In this document: piece after piece, positions 63,155-64,000 of the stretch
Numbering within the stretch: the first letter of the stretch is position 1
Layout of the letters: each line of letters opens with the position of its first letter
Origin: Providencia stuartii
GTDB lineage: Bacteria; Pseudomonadota; Gammaproteobacteria; Enterobacterales; Enterobacteriaceae
Assembly (NCBI RefSeq): GCF_029277985.1
Contig: NZ_CP119546.1
Coordinates: forward strand, 1,302,001-1,366,000
Length of the DNA stretch: 64,000 nt
Reading direction: 5' to 3'
Notes under the pieces: generated by a model
Database searches by the model: none
The model's input: only the letters and a program-made list of their open reading frames with translations
What the model was told of the DNA's origin: nothing
Translations under genes and position numbers: made by a program

Positions 63155-63822
63155 TGGCTCACCTCCCCATACTTAAATGGAACTCGATAGACTTTGGGTC
63201 GAGTACCAAGTGCAATTTTATAGCGATAGGTTGTTTTTTGGCGGAGCATGATTGCAATATCACTGTTTGGGTCATCCAAATTACCAAAAATGAGCGCTTT
63301 TGTTGGACATGCTTCAACACAAGCCGGTTGTTGACCTTTTTTCAAATTGGTTTTACGGCAAAAGTCACATTTATCGGCAGTTTTATTAACAGGATGAATA
63401 AAACGTACTCGATAAGGGCATGCCGCAATGCAGTATTGGCAACCGACACACAAGTCTGGATTAACATCGACAATACCGGTTGTCTTATCGATAAATGAGG
63501 CCCCTGTCGGGCAGACATCGACGCAAGGGGCATGCTCACAATGTTGGCATGAATGCCTAAAGAAACGATATTTGATATCAGGAAAGTGGCCAATTGGTTC
63601 ACTACGGATAATCGTTAATCTTGAAACACCTTCAGGCACGTGATTGACTTCTCGGCAAGCGTCCATACAAGCTGTACAGCCAATACATAAGGCTTCATCA
63701 TGAATCATGCCATAGCGTAGCCCATTAATTTTCATTGTATTTGCTAGAGTATGGACCGTCGTCCCTCCAGACGCAGCTAACACTCCTGCATAGATAATAA
63801 ATTGACGACGCGAACAACTCAT
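63151..63822 (-). CDS. nrfC: Nitrite reductase 4Fe-4S subunit NrfC
   Basis: 223 residues (as in E. coli). A Tat signal [13 protein letters not shown] starts the protein. Four cluster motifs follow: [42 protein letters not shown] and CDFC...CVEACPTKA. It carries electrons from NrfD to NrfB in the periplasm. The start overlaps the nrfB stop by four bases. Confidence 0.95.
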   Translation of the reverse strand: MSCSRRQFIIYAGVLAASGGTTVHTLANTMKINGLRYGMIHDEALCIGCTACMDACREVNHVPEGVSRLTIIRSEPIGHFPDIKYRFFRHSCQHCEHAPCVDVCPTGASFIDKTTGIVDVNPDLCVGCQYCIAACPYRVRFIHPVNKTADKCDFCRKTNLKKGQQPACVEACPTKALIFGNLDDPNSDIAIMLRQKTTYRYKIALGTRPKVYRVPFKYGEVSQ

Positions 63823-64000
63823 GGCTGCTCCTTACGCAATTTTACCGCCGCTGGATTGAAATCAGGGTTGTTGCGTTGCTCTGAGTGGCAATCAACACAA
63901 ATTGTTATGCGTCCTTTGTCATTGAGAACCTTCATCGTATCTTGTTTTGGATGAAGATCATGGCAACTTGCGCAGGCGACTTTGGTCACATGCACATCAT
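63819..64000 (-). CDS. nrfB: Pentahaem cytochrome NrfB, C-terminal part
   Basis: Read from the right edge on the minus strand: [20 protein letters not shown], then [16 protein letters not shown] and stop TGA at 63819-63821. Two CxxCH haem sites are visible (CASCH, CVDCH). NrfB shuttles electrons to the NrfA nitrite reductase. The N-terminal part and nrfA lie outside the window. Confidence 0.9.
   Translation of the reverse strand, partial: DVHVTKVACASCHDLHPKQDTMKVLNDKGRITICVDCHSEQRNNPDFNPAAVKLRKEQP

Overview
The window is a gammaproteobacterial chromosome segment, AT-rich outside genes, most likely from Providencia or a close relative in the Morganellaceae. Two things point there. The left three quarters (positions 1 to about 44,900) follow the Escherichia coli gene order from recR to argU. 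The accessory part carries a membrane L-amino acid deaminase, the hallmark enzyme of Proteus, Providencia and Morganella. I see no rRNA, CRISPR array, intact transposase, integrase or prophage.

Backbone layout: recR (3' end), htpG, adk, hemH, a Wzz/FepE-type chain-length regulator, gsk (all plus); ybaL and fsr (minus); ushA (plus); a nucleotidyltransferase and an unusual KAS III-like enzyme (minus); ybaK, ybaP and a four-metal-domain copA (minus), divergent from cueR (plus); ybbJ, qmcA, cnoX, ybbO and tesA (minus); ybbA-ybbP (plus); a phytase-like exported protein (plus) and an MFS permease (minus); purK, purE, lpxH, ppiB (minus); cysS (plus). Compared with E. coli, ybaS-ybaT and fetAB are absent. 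The wzz-like gene, the nucleotidyltransferase/KAS III pair, the phytase-like gene and the MFS gene are additional.

Between cysS and ybcJ lies an eight-gene chaperone-usher fimbrial operon (35,503-43,305). It has one major pilin, two minor pilins, three different PapD-like chaperones, one usher and a two-domain tip adhesin. A hairpin follows the major pilin gene. ybcJ, folD and tRNA-Arg(UCU) then close the E. coli-like block.

From argU to about 59,000 is a sparse, AT-rich accessory region. It holds a YnfC-like exported protein, a decayed LysR-type regulator, a lipoprotein behind a good Fur box, the L-amino acid deaminase, a uidA-uidB glucuronide operon, tiny membrane-protein ORFs, a 6-phospho-beta-glucosidase and a small anchored protein. 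The uid promoter carries a double TTGGT(T)WACCAA-type operator, with a third copy and a CRP-like site upstream; no regulator gene is nearby.

The right end (59,199-64,000, minus) is the 3' part of an nrf operon for formate-dependent nitrite reduction: nrfB (partial), nrfC, nrfD, nrfE and a fused nrfF-nrfG. The genes are overlapping or nearly so; nrfA should lie beyond the right edge.

Overall the segment combines housekeeping (chaperone, nucleotide and haem synthesis, copper export, purine synthesis, lipid A synthesis, tRNA charging) with host- or gut-facing functions (fimbriae, glucuronide and beta-glucoside use, amino acid deamination, nitrite respiration).
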